A stretch of 64,000 nucleotides of DNA, from the NCBI GenBank assembly GCA_964544305.1, contig CAZJAZ010000001.1, positions 62,001 through 126,000 of the forward strand, in the 5' to 3' direction. The DNA comes from JAFDWI01 sp964544305 (GTDB taxonomy: Bacteria; Actinomycetota; Acidimicrobiia; Acidimicrobiales; Iamiaceae). The notes below the pieces were generated by a model, which was given only the letters and a program-made list of their open reading frames with translations, was not told the DNA's origin and did no database searches. Position 1 is the stretch's first letter; each line of letters starts with the position of its first letter. Shown in pieces: positions 35,945 to 43,991 of this stretch. Both the position numbers and the translations under genes were made by a program.

Positions 35945-37299
35945 CCGAAACACAGACCTCACTTCCGGTGGTCGCAATCGTTGGTCGACCTAATGTCGGA
36001 AAATCAACGCTTCTCAACCGGATTATTGGTCGTCGAGAGGCAATCGTTGAAGCACGACCCGGCGTTACACGCGACCGGAAAGAGGTCGTCGCTGATTGGA
36101 ACGGCCGATCATTCACCATTGTTGATACCGGCGGTTGGATGCGCGGTGGCGATGCGCTTGACGAGAAAGTATCGAAGCAATCGGAACGAGCACTTCTTGA
36201 TGCAGATGTTGCACTGCTCGTCGTCGACACGTCGACGGGGATAACCGAAGACGACGCGCACGTCGCCGAGCTCCTCCGCGCCAGGAGCGGTCCGACGATG
36301 CTCATTGCGAACAAGGTCGATGATGCAGTTCATGAAGGCATGATCTGGGACTTTCTTGCGTTAGGTCTTGGTGATCCGATTGCGGTGAGCGCACTGCATG
36401 GCCGAAATGCAGGTGAACTCCTTGATGCCCTCGTCGAAGTTCTCGATGAGCATGTCCCACGCCCCATCGAGACAGATGATGACGGAGTCTCAGGTTCGCT
36501 CCGGTCACGTTCAGGCGACAAAGAAGCTGACCGTGTCTTTTCAGTCGCAATCGTTGGTCGACCCAATGTCGGAAAATCCACCTTGTTCAATCGTCTTATT
36601 GGTGACGATCGCTCGGTGGTCCATGACATGCCAGGTACGACTCGAGACACCATTGACACGGTTGTGCAAACCGAACATGGTCCAATCAGGTTTGTCGATA
36701 CCGCAGGTATGCGTCGCCGCAGCAAGGTTGAAGCTGGAACCGAGCGATTCTCAATCATTCGAGCTCTGTCCGCGGTTGACACGTCCGATATCGCGCTCTT
36801 GGTTATAGACGGGACCGAAGGTGTCACGCATCAAGATCAACGCTTAGCAGAGCGAGTGGATGCGGCTGGTTGCCCGGTTGTCGTGCTGATCAACAAGTGG
36901 GAATTACTTGATGCGGAAACTCGTGAAGCGGTCACAGTCCAGATCGGGCGGCGGCTTGCATTTCTTGGCGACGCGATTGTGCTGAAAGTTTCGGCGCTTA
37001 CTGGCAAAGGGGTGCACAAGCTTCTTCCAGCTCTCGCTGATGTGGTGGTTGCCTACAGCTCACGGGTGCCGACTCGACGGGTCAATGAGATCATGGCGTT
37101 GGCCCAAGCAGCCCAACCAGCTCCGCATGGGGCGCGAGTTCTCTATGCCACACAAGCAGCGAGTGATCCGCCTACCTTTACGTTGTTTACGAATCGAGAA
37201 CTTCCACGCACCTATATGCGCTATTTGGAACGTTATCTGCGTGACGAACTTGGGTTGGGGGCGACCGCGGTCAAGCTTCGCGTTCGACGCCGAAGCTAA
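35941..37299 (+). CDS. der: ribosome biogenesis GTPase Der (EngA)
   Basis: This 452-residue protein has two tandem Era-like GTPase domains, each with GRPNVGKSTL (residues ~13 and ~204), DTGGW/DTAGM switch II motifs and NKVD/NKWE. A C-terminal KH-like domain follows (residues ~370-452). It is essential in most bacteria for 50S assembly. It sits between the unknown gene at 34895 and a UbiB-like kinase whose ATG overlaps the Der stop by one base. Confidence 0.96.
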   Translation: MTETQTSLPVVAIVGRPNVGKSTLLNRIIGRREAIVEARPGVTRDRKEVVADWNGRSFTIVDTGGWMRGGDALDEKVSKQSERALLDADVALLVVDTSTGITEDDAHVAELLRARSGPTMLIANKVDDAVHEGMIWDFLALGLGDPIAVSALHGRNAGELLDALVEVLDEHVPRPIETDDDGVSGSLRSRSGDKEADRVFSVAIVGRPNVGKSTLFNRLIGDDRSVVHDMPGTTRDTIDTVVQTEHGPIRFVDTAGMRRRSKVEAGTERFSIIRALSAVDTSDIALLVIDGTEGVTHQDQRLAERVDAAGCPVVVLINKWELLDAETREAVTVQIGRRLAFLGDAIVLKVSALTGKGVHKLLPALADVVVAYSSRVPTRRVNEIMALAQAAQPAPHGARVLYATQAASDPPTFTLFTNRELPRTYMRYLERYLRDELGLGATAVKLRVRRRS

Positions 37300-38780
37300 T
37301 GGCACGTCCACGCACACTTGCTGGCACGTCACTTGCGTTAGGTGGTGCGGCGGCTGTCGCATTCCGGCGGCGTCGAAAACGACGCTCACAGTTACAAGAA
37401 CCGGGTCAACAACCGGTGCAGATGGGTGGCCGAGGCGGCCGCAACGGAGAAGTCGCGAAAGTCGCGAGCAAGATCGGCGTGGGGTACGGGATCCATCAAG
37501 GTCGACGCACTTTCGCTTCGGCGAAACGAAAAGTCGAACTTGACGACAAGTTCTTGTTGCAGAGCGCCGAGCAAGTCACCGAAGCTCTCGGCAACCTCAA
37601 AGGGGTCATGATGAAGCTCGGCCAAATGGCGAGCTATCTCGACGTGGGGCTGCCCGAGCCATTGCGTGCAACGCTGAGTCAACTTCAAGCTGGCGCACCA
37701 CCAATGGCACCACATCTGGCGACAGCGACGTTGGAAGCGTCACTTGGTGCCCCGGCCAATGAGCTGTTTGCGCAGTGGGACCCACACGCTATTGCCTCGG
37801 CTTCGATTGGTCAGGTCCACCGGGCACTCACTCATGATGGGCGGGCCGTCGCGGTGAAAGTTCAATACCCCGGCATTGCCGAGGCCATGGCCGCTGATCT
37901 TGAGAACACCGACATTCTTTTTGCCGCACTTGGCTTTCTGTTTCCGGCCCTGCAGCCCGAGCCCCTCGTTGCCGAATTGCGAGCACGACTCGCTGAAGAA
38001 CTCGACTATTCAATTGAAGCCACAAATCAGCACTTCTTCGCGAACGCCTATCGTGATCACCCGCACATCGTGATACCCGACGTCGTGTCCGAATTGTCAA
38101 ATGCGACGGTGCTCACAAGCGATCTCATCGTCGGGCGGCGCTTTAGCGATCTGCAAGCGAGTAGTGATGCAGAGCGCCAAATGGTGGCCGAAACGATTTT
38201 CCGTTTTGTGATGCGCTCGTTGTATTCGTTCAAGGCGTTCAATGGCGACCCGCATCCCGGGAACTACCTGATCTGTGATGATGGTCGCGTCGCGTTCGTC
38301 GATTTCGGGCTCGTCAAGCATTTCACCTCTGATGAAGTTGCATTGTTCGCGGCCATGCATCAAGCAATCGTGATTGACGATGATGCGGCGGCCTTTCGTC
38401 GCCTATTGCTTCAAGCAGGCATCATTACGCCGTCAACACCCCTCAGTGATGTTCGCCTCCACGACTATTTTGTTGGGTTCTACGAACATCTCATCCACGA
38501 TGAGCCGACAGCGGTTACCAATGAGTTCGCGACCGGTCTGATCAATCGAATGTTCGACACGGACGGACCGTTCAGCGATGTGCAACGCCAGCTCAACGTG
38601 CCACCGAGTTTTCTTCTTATCCAGCGCATCAACCTGGGTTTGTACGCACTCTTTGCCGATCTGGGTGCGTGTGCCAATTGGTCAGCAATTCTCGGCGATA
38701 TTGTCGATTGGATCAATCACGATCCCGCAACCCAACAAGGGCGTGCAGAAGCCAGGTGGTGGGCAAATCGTCAAATGTGA
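37299..38780 (+). CDS. ABC1/UbiB-family atypical kinase-like protein
   Basis: This 493-residue protein has a short hydrophobic N-terminal stretch and a basic patch, then the family-specific VMMKLGQMASYLD (KxGQ motif), the Ala-rich loop ASASIGQVHRA, VAVKVQYPG with the ATP lysine, HPGNYL and VDFGLVKHF. UbiB/ADCK proteins support quinone or isoprenoid lipid metabolism, but the exact reaction here is unknown. Its start TAATG overlap with der suggests translational coupling. Confidence 0.9.
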   Translation: MARPRTLAGTSLALGGAAAVAFRRRRKRRSQLQEPGQQPVQMGGRGGRNGEVAKVASKIGVGYGIHQGRRTFASAKRKVELDDKFLLQSAEQVTEALGNLKGVMMKLGQMASYLDVGLPEPLRATLSQLQAGAPPMAPHLATATLEASLGAPANELFAQWDPHAIASASIGQVHRALTHDGRAVAVKVQYPGIAEAMAADLENTDILFAALGFLFPALQPEPLVAELRARLAEELDYSIEATNQHFFANAYRDHPHIVIPDVVSELSNATVLTSDLIVGRRFSDLQASSDAERQMVAETIFRFVMRSLYSFKAFNGDPHPGNYLICDDGRVAFVDFGLVKHFTSDEVALFAAMHQAIVIDDDAAAFRRLLLQAGIITPSTPLSDVRLHDYFVGFYEHLIHDEPTAVTNEFATGLINRMFDTDGPFSDVQRQLNVPPSFLLIQRINLGLYALFADLGACANWSAILGDIVDWINHDPATQQGRAEARWWANRQM

Positions 38781-38866
38781 CAGGCATGACGATCTTGTGA
38801 CGTTTCGCTGATTGGGCCGTTTGACCCCCGAAGTTGCCCGCTTCATCGGGGTACCATGTGGGCACC

Positions 38867-39946
38867 ATGGGATTTGTCACTTTGTCGGTGGTTGCTGCGG
38901 CTTGCCTTGTCGCGACAACCTTTTGGACTCGTTCTTCACTGGTCCATCGGCGCGCGTGGCTCCGTGCGGTCAATGAGTATGGAGCAAACTCCGACGCTGC
39001 GGCATTAGCACGGACCGCTTTTCGAAAAGAGGTACATGCGACCGCTGTCTATGTCGCGCTCCTCGTCGCAACGGGCATTGGCCTTGTCGCAAAAACCCGG
39101 AACTCGATTTATGCGCTCTCGTTGGTGCTTGTTCCTGTGGGCTTGTCGTTGGCGTTCGCAAAAGACTTTTTGCAGTCCGTGAAGATCTCAGCGGAGCGTT
39201 TCACTATCGAGCGCAGAGCGGTTGAAGTGCTGACCCAAGAACAACTTGCCCCCAAAGCGTGGGCGTCTCGTCTTGCACCCGAAGAATTGCCTGATTTCAC
39301 CGGTTTTGAATTGGGCCGGGTCTATCAGGCTGGCACGGGCATGATGGCCGGTGACTTCTACGACGTGTTCCGCATAGCGCCAAACCGTGTCGCTGCGGTG
39401 ATTGGTGACGTAACCGGACACGGCATTGAGGCTTCGATCACCGCCTTTCAGGCGAAATATTTGCTGCGTGTTTTTCTCCGTCAGTTCCGAGATCCAGCAC
39501 AGGCCCTTGAAGAGCTCAATCGACAGATCTCGACGATGGAACGCTCAGAAGAGTTCATATCGCTCGTCGTCGTGGTGTTCGACACGGCCGCTTCCACCAT
39601 TCGGTATGCATCCGCGGGCCACCCTGCCGCGTGGTTGTGGCATGACCGAGATGTTCGCCCGTTGCGAGCGACAGGTCCGCTGCTCATGCTTGATCCAAAT
39701 GGGAGCTACACGAGCAGAGAGATTCCATTGGACAGTGGTGACTTGGTGCTCATGTACACCGATGGGTTGGCAGAAGCGCGCAATGGCGAGAATCAGTTTG
39801 GAGAAGAGCGCATTGCAAACCTGCTGCGACGCGATCCGGGTGCAGAGCCCGGCGTGATGTGCAAAGCCCTTTTAGAGTCGGCGCGTGATTTTGCGGCAAG
39901 CGCGATCAGCGACGATGTGGCGATCCTTGCTGTGCGCCGCACCTGA
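38867..39946 (+). CDS. SpoIIE-type PP2C serine phosphatase with two N-terminal membrane helices
   Basis: This 359-residue protein starts with a hydrophobic segment (FVTLSVVAAACLVATTFW), then a second hydrophobic region near residues 65-105, then a cytoplasmic PP2C domain: MMAGDFYDVFRI, VIGDVTGHGIEAS and LVLMYTDGLAEARN with metal-binding aspartates. It would dephosphorylate an anti-sigma antagonist or similar target. No kinase or antagonist is adjacent. The ATG at 38867 is preferred; an upstream TTG at 38834 is in frame. Confidence 0.9.
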   Translation: MGFVTLSVVAAACLVATTFWTRSSLVHRRAWLRAVNEYGANSDAAALARTAFRKEVHATAVYVALLVATGIGLVAKTRNSIYALSLVLVPVGLSLAFAKDFLQSVKISAERFTIERRAVEVLTQEQLAPKAWASRLAPEELPDFTGFELGRVYQAGTGMMAGDFYDVFRIAPNRVAAVIGDVTGHGIEASITAFQAKYLLRVFLRQFRDPAQALEELNRQISTMERSEEFISLVVVVFDTAASTIRYASAGHPAAWLWHDRDVRPLRATGPLLMLDPNGSYTSREIPLDSGDLVLMYTDGLAEARNGENQFGEERIANLLRRDPGAEPGVMCKALLESARDFAASAISDDVAILAVRRT

Positions 39947-39964
39947 CGACCTTGCGTGAACATC

Positions 39965-39970
39965 TAGAGT
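39965..39970 (+). promoter_or_regulatory. -10 box TAGAGT for acyl-CoA carboxylase gene
   Basis: TAGAGT with 7 bases to the ATG at 39978 in a 31-base gap; leaderless start expected. Confidence 0.45.
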
Positions 39971-39977
39971 CGCATGC

Positions 39978-41495
39978 ATGACCGCCGTTGAGGACTTTGT
40001 TCATCGGGCAACCCAAGGCAATCTTGCTACCGGTGGGGAGAAGCTCGCGCAGCAAAATAAGTTGTTTGTGCGAGAGCGCATCGCGTTGCTCTGCGATCCT
40101 TCAACTTTTGTTGAAGACGGACTCCTTGCTAACGCCAACGCGCAAGGCCTCCCTGCAGACGGTGTTGTCACGGGGGTCGGACGAGTCGACGGTCGGGCGG
40201 CAGTCATTGTTGCGAATGATCCGACGGTCAAGGCAGGTTCGTGGGGGGCTCGCACGGTCGAGAAGATGGTACGGGCAACCGAATACGCGCTGGAACATGA
40301 GACACCAATTTTTTGGTTGATCGATTCTGCGGGTGCTCGCATTACGGACCAGGTCGAACTCTTTCCCGGCCGTCGCGGCGCCGGGCACATTTTTCATAAT
40401 CAAGTTCGACTCTCAGGTCGGGTTCCACAGATTTGCTGCTTGTTTGGCCCGTCAGCCGCAGGCGGAGCCTACATTCCCAGTTTTTGTGACATCGTCATCA
40501 TGGTGGAGGGAAACGCTTCGATGTACCTGGGGTCTCCTCGCATGGCCGAAATGGTCATTGGGGAGCACACCACGCTCGAAGCAATGGGCGGGGCACGGCT
40601 CCACGCAACGGTGTCAGGTTGCGGCGACAATCTGGCCGTAGACGACGCCGACGCCATTGATCAGGCTCGTGCGTGGTTCAGTTACTTCCCCGATTCGTGG
40701 CGTGATCAACCGCCCACCTACATTCCGGCCGAACCGGCACAGGTTTTTGATCGCGGAATTGTGCCCGCATCTGAAGCCGAGGGCTATGACACGCACGAAG
40801 TCATCGACGCATTGGTCGACGCGGACAGCTTCTTTGAGATCAAGCCATTGTTTGCCCCGGAACTCGTCTGTGGATTGGGTCGCCTTGATGGCAAGCCGGT
40901 GGGAATTATTGCCAATAATCCTGCCGTCAAAGGCGGGGTGTTGTTTGTTGATTCGGCTGATAAGGCCGCTCGTTTCATTTGGTGCTGCGACGCTTTTGGC
41001 ATTCCACTCGTGTTCCTCGCGGATGTCCCCGGGTTCATGATCGGCACCCAAGTCGAGGCACAAGGAATCATTCGACACGGGGCAAAGATGGTGACCGCCG
41101 TGTCTGAAGCAACGGTTCCCAAAATCTGTGTGGTTGTCCGCAAGGCCTATGGTGCCGGGTTGTACGCCATGTCCGGTCCCGCTTTCGAGCCGATCGCCAC
41201 GTTGGCGTTGCCGACCGCCAAGATTGCCGTTATGGGACCTGAAGCGGCCGTGAATGCTGTGTTTGCGAACAAAATTGCGGCCATCGATGACGAGACCGAA
41301 CGGGCCGCGTTTATCGAAGAGCAGCGAGAGATCTATTCGGACGATGTGGATCTCATTCGCCTGGCGAGTGAACTGGTTGTTGACGCCGTTGTCCAACCCG
41401 AAGCATTACGCAGCGAATTGATTTTGCGCTTTGCCCTTGCGGGCGGACGCCGCAGACCTTTCACAGAACGTGTGCATGGCGTTCCACCGGTGTGA
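39978..41495 (+). CDS. acyl-CoA carboxylase beta (carboxyltransferase) subunit
   Basis: This 505-residue carboxyltransferase has the two crotonase-like halves: N-terminal WLIDSAGARITDQ with FGPSAAGGAYIPSFCD, C-terminal FLADVPGFMIGTQVE and RKAYGAGLYAMSG. The family covers propionyl-, acetyl- and methylcrotonyl-CoA carboxylases. The following HMG-CoA-lyase-like gene suggests methylcrotonyl-CoA carboxylase (leucine degradation), but no biotin subunit or isovaleryl-CoA dehydrogenase is in the window. Confidence 0.9.
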   Translation: MTAVEDFVHRATQGNLATGGEKLAQQNKLFVRERIALLCDPSTFVEDGLLANANAQGLPADGVVTGVGRVDGRAAVIVANDPTVKAGSWGARTVEKMVRATEYALEHETPIFWLIDSAGARITDQVELFPGRRGAGHIFHNQVRLSGRVPQICCLFGPSAAGGAYIPSFCDIVIMVEGNASMYLGSPRMAEMVIGEHTTLEAMGGARLHATVSGCGDNLAVDDADAIDQARAWFSYFPDSWRDQPPTYIPAEPAQVFDRGIVPASEAEGYDTHEVIDALVDADSFFEIKPLFAPELVCGLGRLDGKPVGIIANNPAVKGGVLFVDSADKAARFIWCCDAFGIPLVFLADVPGFMIGTQVEAQGIIRHGAKMVTAVSEATVPKICVVVRKAYGAGLYAMSGPAFEPIATLALPTAKIAVMGPEAAVNAVFANKIAAIDDETERAAFIEEQREIYSDDVDLIRLASELVVDAVVQPEALRSELILRFALAGGRRRPFTERVHGVPPV

Positions 41496-41558
41496 TGAGT
41501 CTGTTGTGGTGGTGGTGCCAATAGTGGTTTTGGACGTCGGGGCAGGCACCATGGAGTC

Positions 41559-42470
41559 ATGACGCACCCGGACAGCCACGCCACGCACGTGGTGGTACGT
41601 GACGTTGGTCCACGTGATGGCCTGCAGCCAGAACGTCCAGTCTGTGTGGATCAACGTGTCGCTTTGATCCAGGGACTTTTTGCCGCAGGTATTCGCAACA
41701 TTGAAGCGGTGTCGTTTGTGTCTCCCAAAGCGGTTCCAGCAATGGCAGACGCAGCATTGGTCCTTGAATCGCTTGAGGTCCCGCCAGGGGCCAAAATCAC
41801 GGCGCTCGTGCCCAATTTGCGTGGTGCGCATGACGCGCTCGAGCACGCCGTCGACGAATTAACCGTGACGATCTCGGCATCGGAAACCTATAACCAGCAC
41901 AATGTTCGCCGGTCGATACACGAGTCCATGGGTGAAGTGGAAGCAATTTGTCTAATTGCAGATGACGCGAATGTTCCCGTCGATGTTGTGGTGAGTTGTG
42001 CGTTCGGTTCCCCCTTTGAAGGTGACATCGGAGCGGAGTCGATCGCCAAAATGGGGGAGCAGTTGCGGGCGTTGGGGGGGCATGCCATCACCTACGCGGA
42101 TACAACGGGCATGGCCACGCCCAAGCGTGTTGTCCATCTTCTCGATGTGACGGGCTGCGATGTGGGCTTGCACTTTCATCAAACCCGTGGAACGGCACTG
42201 GTGAACGCGTGGGTCGCGCTTGGTCATGGTGTCCGGCGCTTCGACACCTCAGTTGGTGGCCTGGGTGGTTCACCTTTTGCTCCCGGGGCAGCGGGCAATC
42301 TCGCCACGGAGGAGTTTGTCGCAATCCTGGATGATTCGGGTTTCTCCACCGGTATTGATTTGCCTGCGCTTGTTGAGGTTGCCAGAACACTCGAAGACCT
42401 TGTCGGGCACACCGTTCCAAGCACCTTGGTGCATGCGGGGACTCGGGATGTTCGAGCGGGGGAGCATTGA
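41559..42470 (+). CDS. HMG-CoA-lyase-like enzyme with altered active-site motifs
   Basis: This 303-residue DRE-TIM-type lyase has the expected N-terminal RDVGPRDGLQPE and metal-region SETYNQHNVRRS. Two conserved motifs differ from 3-hydroxy-3-methylglutaryl-CoA lyase: the glycine loop is GLGGSPFAPGAAGN, with Ser where the lyase has its reactive Cys, and the metal motif is HFHQTRG with Gln instead of Asp. It could be a divergent HMG-CoA lyase or act on another 3-hydroxy-acyl-CoA. A 63-base gap separates it from the carboxylase. Confidence 0.85.
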   Translation: MTHPDSHATHVVVRDVGPRDGLQPERPVCVDQRVALIQGLFAAGIRNIEAVSFVSPKAVPAMADAALVLESLEVPPGAKITALVPNLRGAHDALEHAVDELTVTISASETYNQHNVRRSIHESMGEVEAICLIADDANVPVDVVVSCAFGSPFEGDIGAESIAKMGEQLRALGGHAITYADTTGMATPKRVVHLLDVTGCDVGLHFHQTRGTALVNAWVALGHGVRRFDTSVGGLGGSPFAPGAAGNLATEEFVAILDDSGFSTGIDLPALVEVARTLEDLVGHTVPSTLVHAGTRDVRAGEH

Positions 42471-42473
42471 GCT

Positions 42474-42752
42474 GTGCCGTGGTGTGATGACTGCGATCGG
42501 TTCCTGAACCCAAATTCAGTCAACGACGATGGCTCCTGCCCAACCTGTGGCACGCAGCTTGCCTCAGCCAAGAAGATCCGTCGTGCTCGCTCGGGGGTGG
42601 GATCCCATCCGGATGCGTTGGCAGCAGCGACACCCGACGAAGACGCAAACTTGCCGACACCATGGCACTTTAAAGTTTTGGTCGTGTCTGTGGTGATCTA
42701 CTTGGGCTGGCGTTTGGTTCAAGGCATTTTGTGGATCTCCCACAAGCTTTAA
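42474..42752 (+). CDS. zinc-ribbon protein with one transmembrane helix (92 aa)
   Basis: The 92-residue product has an N-terminal zinc ribbon with WCDDCDRF and CPTCGTQL (two CxxC pairs). A polar linker follows, then one hydrophobic helix (FKVLVVSVVIYLGWRLVQGI) near the C-terminus. GTG start 4 bases after the lyase stop. Unknown function; the layout suits a small membrane-anchored accessory protein. Confidence 0.8.
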   Translation: MPWCDDCDRFLNPNSVNDDGSCPTCGTQLASAKKIRRARSGVGSHPDALAAATPDEDANLPTPWHFKVLVVSVVIYLGWRLVQGILWISHKL

Positions 42753-42817
42753 CGAGACGTGTGGCAAGTACGGGTAGCACTCTTTGGGGTCAGGTTGAGT
42801 ACACTCAAAGATCTTGA

Positions 42818-42892
42818 CGGGCTGTGGCGCAGCTTGGTTAGCGCGTCGGTCTGGGGGACCGAAGGTCGTGGGTTCGAATCCCGCCAGCCCGA
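42818..42892 (+). tRNA. tRNA-Pro (anticodon GGG)
   Basis: The cloverleaf can be folded by eye. Acceptor CGGGCTG pairs with CAGCCCG, and the anticodon stem is TCGGT/ACCGA. The seven-base loop CTGGGGG has GGG at positions 34-36. The T arm is GTGGG-TTCGAAT-CCCGC, followed by discriminator A. CCA is encoded at 42893-42895. The gene lies immediately upstream of decayed accessory genes. Confidence 0.95.
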
Positions 42893-42986
42893 CCACCAAA
42901 ATCTCACGTCGCCGTCTAGGGGTTTTGGGTGCCGAATCCGGACACAAAATGGCGGAAAAGCGCACCCAAAACGGGAAGCAGGTGTG

Positions 42987-43127
42987 GACCCCGACTGCCT
43001 GGAGTACATCCTGGTCCACGAGCTGAAGCACTACTTCGAACGACGCCCCGAGACTGCATATGTCCCACCAGCTATACGACCATGGCAGCATCATGGGTAT
43101 GAAGCTGAGTATCAGCGTGCCCGATGA
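42987..43127 (+). pseudogene. fragment of a DUF45/YgjP-like metallopeptidase (remnant)
   Basis: A plus-strand frame reads PDCLEYILVHELKHYFERRP, matching the HExxH-type zinc motif region of DUF45 (YgjP) peptidases, here HELKH. No start, upstream domain or the third ligand region is present, and the frame stops at 43127 after unrelated residues. In other genomes DUF45 genes often accompany type I restriction systems. It is a decayed fragment in the debris after tRNA-Pro. Confidence 0.55.
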
Positions 43128-43314
43128 CGAGGTGACGTTTCTCGACAACTACGCAGTCACGCACCAGGTTTCCTCACGTTCGGCGGTGATTCAACGCGCC
43201 CTCGGATTATTGCGAGCGTCGGAGTTGGAAGATTCCTACGCGGCGGCCTTCGACGAGTGGAGTGACGATGACGCCGACACCTGGGACTCTGCCAGTTCGG
43301 ACGGAATTGGTTGA
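43099..43314 (+). CDS. ribbon-helix-helix antitoxin (MazE-like)
   Basis: This 71-residue protein starts MKLSISVPDDEVTFLDNYA, then SSRSAVIQRALGLLR, a typical RHH DNA-binding domain. An acidic C-terminal tail (DSYAAAFDEWSDDDADTW) resembles MazE/VapB antitoxins that neutralise a toxin. Its TGA overlaps the toxin ATG by one base (TGATG). The toxin appears truncated, so the antitoxin may be an orphan. Confidence 0.75.
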   Translation: MKLSISVPDDEVTFLDNYAVTHQVSSRSAVIQRALGLLRASELEDSYAAAFDEWSDDDADTWDSASSDGIG

Positions 43315-43502
43315 TGCTGCGTCGTGGCACGGTGGTCTGGGTCGATTTCGAACCGGTGCGCGGTTCGGAGTCGAACAAGCGGCGGCCCGCCGTGGTGGTC
43401 GCTTCTCGACGAACTGGACGACGCGCTTCGACTTCACCTTGCGCTTTGAACGCAAACGGCATAGCCGTCGTCGCTGAGACGGTCTTGCCCGCAGCCAATT
43501 GA
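43314..43502 (+). pseudogene. truncated MazF/PemK-like toxin
   Basis: The frame begins MLRRGTVVWVDFEPVRGSES then NKRRPAVVV, the conserved N-terminus of MazF/PemK endoribonucleases. After this, similarity is lost, and the product ends after 62 residues against the usual ~100-115. The core strand and C-terminal helix seem absent. It is probably inactive, or the end derives from a rearrangement. Confidence 0.6.
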
Positions 43503-43545
43503 GGCACCCCTTGCAGTCTTGGGTGCTGAGTGCGCCATCACGAGA

Positions 43546-43968
43546 TCAATCCGACACCGCTTCACAACCCATTTTGCGCAACGCGCCACGTAGTGCAACG
43601 GCTGCTTCATCGAGCGCTGACGCGTCAGGGGAAGGGTCGGCTCGAGCAAACGAAAGATCCGCTTCAGACGAAATTGGAACGGTGTGCAGATGCACGTGGG
43701 GAACCTCAAGGCCGGCAATAATCAAACCCACCCGCTCACGGGTAAACGCCTGTTGTTGCGCTTGACCGATCGTCTGCGCAACCACCATCAAACGTGCCGC
43801 AAGGTCCGCGTCAAGATCAAGCCAATTGTCAACCTCGGCCCGCGGCACAACCAGCATGTGGCCCGGGGCGATGGGATTAATCGTAAGGAAGGCGACAACC
43901 TCGGGGTCTCGCCAGACGAATCGACCAGGAAGCTCGCCTTGGATGATCTTGGTGAACAAAGTTGCCAT
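43546..43968 (-). CDS. HIT-family nucleotide-binding protein
   Basis: A 140-residue HIT protein with MATLFTKIIQGELPG, INPIAPGHMLVVPR and the catalytic histidine triad HVHLHTVP. It would hydrolyse AMP-type nucleotide conjugates. The ATG at 43968 is selected because MATLF follows TAGATT with 7 bases between; an ORF extension to 44052 runs into the divergent PgsA-like gene. Confidence 0.92.
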   Translation of the reverse strand: MATLFTKIIQGELPGRFVWRDPEVVAFLTINPIAPGHMLVVPRAEVDNWLDLDADLAARLMVVAQTIGQAQQQAFTRERVGLIIAGLEVPHVHLHTVPISSEADLSFARADPSPDASALDEAAVALRGALRKMGCEAVSD

Positions 43969-43975
43969 GCCAAGC

Positions 43976-43985
43976 AATCTAGATT
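43976..43985. promoter_or_regulatory. perfectly palindromic shared -10 decamer AATCTAGATT
   Basis: The decamer equals its own reverse complement. It provides TAGATT on both strands: 6 bases before the GTG of the PgsA-like gene (plus) and 7 bases before the HIT ATG (minus). The entire intergenic gap is 23 bases. Confidence 0.55.
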
Positions 43986-43991
43986 GAGAAG

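Larger units (their letters stand above)
42896..43545. other. accessory debris region between tRNA-Pro and HIT gene
   Basis: About 650 bases of low coding coherence. It holds the DUF45 fragment, the antitoxin and truncated MazF-like frame. No integrase, direct repeat of the tRNA 3' end or IS ends were found by eye. The region ends shortly before the convergent HIT stop. Confidence 0.7.

Noticed and set aside
42759..43127. 122-residue frame covering the tRNA-Pro and the region after it
   Set aside because: It reads through the tRNA gene. Only its last part resembles a protein, which is listed as the DUF45 fragment.
43157..43507. Reverse-strand 116-residue frame over the toxin-antitoxin region
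   Set aside because: It is an antisense shadow without domain features.
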